Below, piece by piece: positions 7,328 through 9,188 of a DNA stretch of 9,188 nt. Where the stretch lies: assembly GCA_021819345.1 (NCBI GenBank), contig JAKARG010000104.1, positions 1 through 9,188 of the forward strand, written 5' to 3'. The notes under the pieces were generated by a model. It was not told the origin of the DNA and searched no databases. It saw only the letters and a list, made by a program, of their open reading frames with translations. Numbering within the stretch: position 1 is the first letter of the stretch; every line of letters begins with the position of its first letter. Position numbers and translations under genes: made by a program. This DNA is from Actinomycetes bacterium. Lineage in GTDB: Bacteria; Actinomycetota; Acidimicrobiia; Acidimicrobiales; Palsa-688.

Positions 7328-8158
7328 TCAGACGGCTGTCGGGGGGCCGGGGGTGGCGGGCGTGGCGAGGTCGAGCAGCTGGCCGAAGCCCATGCGCCGG
7401 ACGAAGTCGGCGCGGGCGTCGTAGACGGCCTGGTTGGCGGCCTCGACGTCGGAGTTGGTGAAGTCGACCACGGCGCGGAAGGGTCGTCGTCCGTAGGGGA
7501 GGGCAAGGATCCGGGTGATCTCGTCGGCGACTGTCTGGGGGTCGGCGTCGGTGCCGGGGGTGAACAGGCTCGATGTCGCCTCTTCGTTGCGGGCGACGAG
7601 CGGGTCGAGGGAGCGGTAGGCGGCGGCGATCCCGTCGGTGTCGGCGGGGCGGCTGGCATTCGGGAAATGCTCGGTGCCGTGGGTGAACGCCCCGGGCATG
7701 ACGATGACGGTCTCGACGCCGAGCTGGCCGACCTCGTAGGCGGTGGTCACGGCGAGGTAGTCCATGGCTGCTTTGGACACGACGTAGGGGCCGAGGAACG
7801 GCGGGGTGGTGATCGAGGTGGTGCTGCCGACGTAGAGCAGCGTGCCCTGGCCGCGGGTGCGCAGGTGGGGGAGGGTGGCCCGGTTGACCCGCTGGACGCC
7901 GAGGGCGTTGACGTCGGCGTCGGTCCGGACCGTGTCGACGGCCCGGTCGGCGGAGTCCCGGGAGGACACGTCGAGCTCGACGACGCGCACGTCGATGTGC
8001 TCGTAGGCGCCGAGCTGGGCGAGGCGGTCGGCGTGCCGGGCGTTGCGGCCGGTGGGGTCGCGCATGGTGGCGTAGACGGTGTGGCCGGCGCGGGCGAGGG
8101 TGACGGCGGTGAGGTTGCCGATCCCGGTGGCGGCGCCGGTGACGAGGACGACGGACAA
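7328..8158 (-). CDS. SDR-family oxidoreductase lacking about 30 internal residues
   Basis: A short-chain dehydrogenase/reductase, NAD(P)-dependent. A TTG start at 8158 gives 276 residues; AAGGAG at 8166-8171 is 7 bases away and the Rossmann motif then begins at once (MSVVLVTGAATGIG). Seen: TGAATGIG (7-14), a VYATMRDPTGRNA segment, the ELDVSS strand (61-66), S112 in YVGSTTS, and the catalytic Y125-x3-K129 in GPYVVSKAAMD, with the usual 13-residue Ser-Tyr distance. Missing: the stretch between the RAVDTVRTDA helix and the VNALGVQRVNRA helix. In relatives this holds the strand and NAG motif (as in VHNAG) plus a loop of about 30 residues. The frame stays open, so this is an in-frame deletion with its junction near residues 79-84 (about 7910-7925). 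Without the NAG strand the central sheet would be incomplete and activity is doubtful. The N- and C-terminal parts look fully conserved. Confidence 0.85.
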   Translation of the reverse strand: MSVVLVTGAATGIGNLTAVTLARAGHTVYATMRDPTGRNARHADRLAQLGAYEHIDVRVVELDVSSRDSADRAVDTVRTDADVNALGVQRVNRATLPHLRTRGQGTLLYVGSTTSITTPPFLGPYVVSKAAMDYLAVTTAYEVGQLGVETVIVMPGAFTHGTEHFPNASRPADTDGIAAAYRSLDPLVARNEEATSSLFTPGTDADPQTVADEITRILALPYGRRPFRAVVDFTNSDVEAANQAVYDARADFVRRMGFGQLLDLATPATPGPPTAV

Positions 8159-8171
8159 GGAGGGACTCCTT
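8159..8171 (-). promoter_or_regulatory. Ribosome binding site fixing the TTG start of the second SDR
   Basis: AAGGAG at 8166-8171 lies 7 bases before the TTG at 8158-8156. No ATG or GTG lies at a suitable distance, and the upstream part of the open frame (to 8242) is Arg/Pro-rich shadow sequence inside the previous gene. The TTG start suggests modest translation. Confidence 0.7.
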
Positions 8172-8196
8172 GGAGAGCTGGTGGTGGACGGGGCGT

Positions 8197-8946
8197 TCAG
8201 GCGATGCCGCCGTTGACGTAGACGACCTGGCCGTTGACCCACCGGCCGGGCCCGACTAGGTAGGCGACGGTCTCGGCGATGTCGCCGGGGGTGCCGAGGC
8301 GTTCGAGCGGCGGGGCGGCCGCGAGCTGGGCGAGCTGCTGGTCGGTCTTGCCATCCAGGAACAGCGCGGTGGCGGTCGGCCCGGGGGCGACGGCATTGAC
8401 CGTCACGTCCCGGCCGCGCAGCTCCCGGGCGAGGATGAGGGTCATTGCCTCGACCGCCCCCTTGGTGGCGGCGTACGCCGAGTAGGTGGGTGGCGCCATG
8501 CGGGTGACCGAGGTCGAGAAGTTGACGAGGGCACCACCCTTGCGCAGTCGTCGGGCCGCCAGCTGGGACACCACGAAGGTGCCGCGGACGTTCGCACGCT
8601 GCATCCGGTCGAAGTCCGCGAGGTCGAGGTCGACCAGCGGTGCGAGGAGCATGATGCCGGCGGTGTTGACGACCACGTCGAGGCCGCCGAAGCGCTCCTC
8701 CGCCAGGTCGAACACGGTCGCCATGTCTCCCTCCTCGGCGACGTCACCGCCGGCGGCGACCGCCACCCCGCCCTTGCGGGTCATCGCCTCGACCAGTTCG
8801 GCGGCCCGTTCCGCACTCCCGCCGTAGTGCACGACCACCGCCGCCCCCTCTGCGGCGAGCCGGCGCGCCACGGCGCTGCCGATGCCGCCGGAAGCTCCGG
8901 TCACCACCGCCACCCGCCCGGCCTGTGCTGCTCCTGCATCTCTCAC
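8197..8946 (-). CDS. SDR-family oxidoreductase (3-oxoacyl-reductase-like)
   Basis: A 249-residue classical short-chain dehydrogenase/reductase, the standard length. Visible: the cofactor motif TGASGGIG (16-23), a VHYGGS segment after beta-2 that usually indicates NADP(H) preference, the D68 of GGDV, NTAG (94-97), S144/S146 in NFSTSVT, the catalytic Y158-x3-K162 in YSAYAATKGA, and the AVAPGPTATALF segment typical of the FabG-like subgroup. The C-terminal WVNGQVVYVNGG segment is also normal. It should reduce a ketone or oxidise an alcohol; the substrate is not known. The GTG at 8946 is preferred (AGGA at 8956-8959, 9 bases away, and the usual short N terminus). A GTG at 8982 in the same frame would add 12 residues. 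The second SDR begins 38 bases after its stop, so it probably leads an operon of four genes. All active-site motifs are present. Confidence 0.92.
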   Translation of the reverse strand: MRDAGAAQAGRVAVVTGASGGIGSAVARRLAAEGAAVVVHYGGSAERAAELVEAMTRKGGVAVAAGGDVAEEGDMATVFDLAEERFGGLDVVVNTAGIMLLAPLVDLDLADFDRMQRANVRGTFVVSQLAARRLRKGGALVNFSTSVTRMAPPTYSAYAATKGAVEAMTLILARELRGRDVTVNAVAPGPTATALFLDGKTDQQLAQLAAAPPLERLGTPGDIAETVAYLVGPGRWVNGQVVYVNGGIA

Positions 8947-8962
8947 GACGCACGTTCCTATC

Positions 8963-8997
8963 GATGTGGACTGGTCATACACTAATCGGATGTGGAC
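8963..8997. repeat. GATGTGGAC direct repeat upstream of the first SDR
   Basis: The 9-base sequence GATGTGGAC occurs at 8963-8971 and again at 8989-8997, 26 bases apart, in similar surroundings (ATCG before, and a GT-rich base pattern after). On the minus strand a weak promoter-like TTGTGA lies just upstream, near 9005-9010. The location just before the start of the SDR operon suits binding of a regulator to two sites, but no regulator gene is in the window and the repeat could be chance. Confidence 0.4.
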
Positions 8998-9188
8998 AGT
9001 TGGTTCACAACAAGCTTGGCCGGGCCCGCCCAGGTGAGGGCGTCCATCTGCTCGACGGGTGTCTCGACGAACCGTCCAAAGGTCCCGAGCTCTGGGTCTC
9101 GACTCATGCGCTCCTCGGCTGTCCGGTCTCCGGCCGCTCGGCCGGGCGTCTCCGGGGACGATCGTCGCGGCGCAGGGCCCATGGTCGA
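8982..9188 (-). CDS. Uncertain: small ORF or 3' end of a gene entering from the right
   Basis: The minus-strand frame is open from the window edge to a TAG at 8984-8982. The final G of that stop is also the first base of the alternative GTG (8982) of the SDR. Within it, an ATG at 9107 with GAGGAG only 3 bases away would encode a 41-residue peptide beginning MSRDPELGTFGRFVETPVEQ. I recognise no family. The part before that ATG is Arg/Pro/Ala-rich and looks non-coding. It may be a small leader gene, the tail of an upstream gene, or chance; the direct repeat overlaps its end, which weakens the coding case. Confidence 0.25.
   Translation of the reverse strand, partial: STMGPAPRRSSPETPGRAAGDRTAEERMSRDPELGTFGRFVETPVEQMDALTWAGPAKLVVNQLSTSD

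Noticed and set aside
6403..8221. Plus-strand open frames 6403-7461 and 7076-8221
   Set aside because: They are Gly/Val/Asp-rich mirror frames of the esterase and SDR genes, without motifs or ribosome binding sites.

Overview
The window reads as high-GC actinobacterial DNA: most start codons have strong GGAG-type ribosome binding sites, GTG and TTG starts are used, genes are tightly coupled, and long antisense open frames occur, as expected at high GC. No rRNA, tRNA, CRISPR array, insertion sequence or origin was found. All recognisable intact genes lie on the minus strand, so transcription runs from high to low coordinates. The species cannot be named from the sequence.

Region A (about 1-3430) looks like one operon. 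In transcription order it holds a YcaC-type isochorismatase-fold cysteine hydrolase, a DoxX-family membrane protein whose reading frame is broken by one base, a YtcJ-type amidohydrolase whose ATG overlaps the presumed DoxX stop (TAATG), and the 5' end of a DUF1275/YoaK membrane protein that runs off the left edge. Two hydrolases beside two small membrane proteins suggest breakdown or detoxification of an amide, carbamate or similar small molecule; the substrate cannot be read from the sequence.

Region B (about 3430-5628) has a 394-base gap holding a plus-strand remnant of a nucleotidyltransferase, then a complete MFS exporter-like gene, then about 500 bases with no recognisable gene.

Region C (about 5629-9188) is visibly richer in GC. 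In transcription order it holds an SDR oxidoreductase, a second SDR that appears to lack about 30 internal residues including its NAG motif, an HSL-type alpha/beta hydrolase (GTG start), and a zinc-independent quinone oxidoreductase-type MDR gene coupled to the hydrolase by a GTGA overlap. The MDR gene has lost its C-terminal third: its typical C-terminal end is still present but out of frame. Two SDRs, an esterase and an MDR reductase would suit oxidation/reduction and ester cleavage of small carbonyl compounds. A 9-base direct repeat sits just upstream of the first SDR.

The most notable point is the number of lesions in 9 kb: one frameshift, one in-frame deletion, one out-of-frame deletion and one gene remnant, together with a composition step near 5630. 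This is either a decaying or rearranged accessory region or an assembly with small errors; reads are needed to decide. I did not find convincing evidence of a wholly new system. The hydrolase/DoxX/amidohydrolase/DUF1275 cluster is the best candidate for an undescribed pathway.
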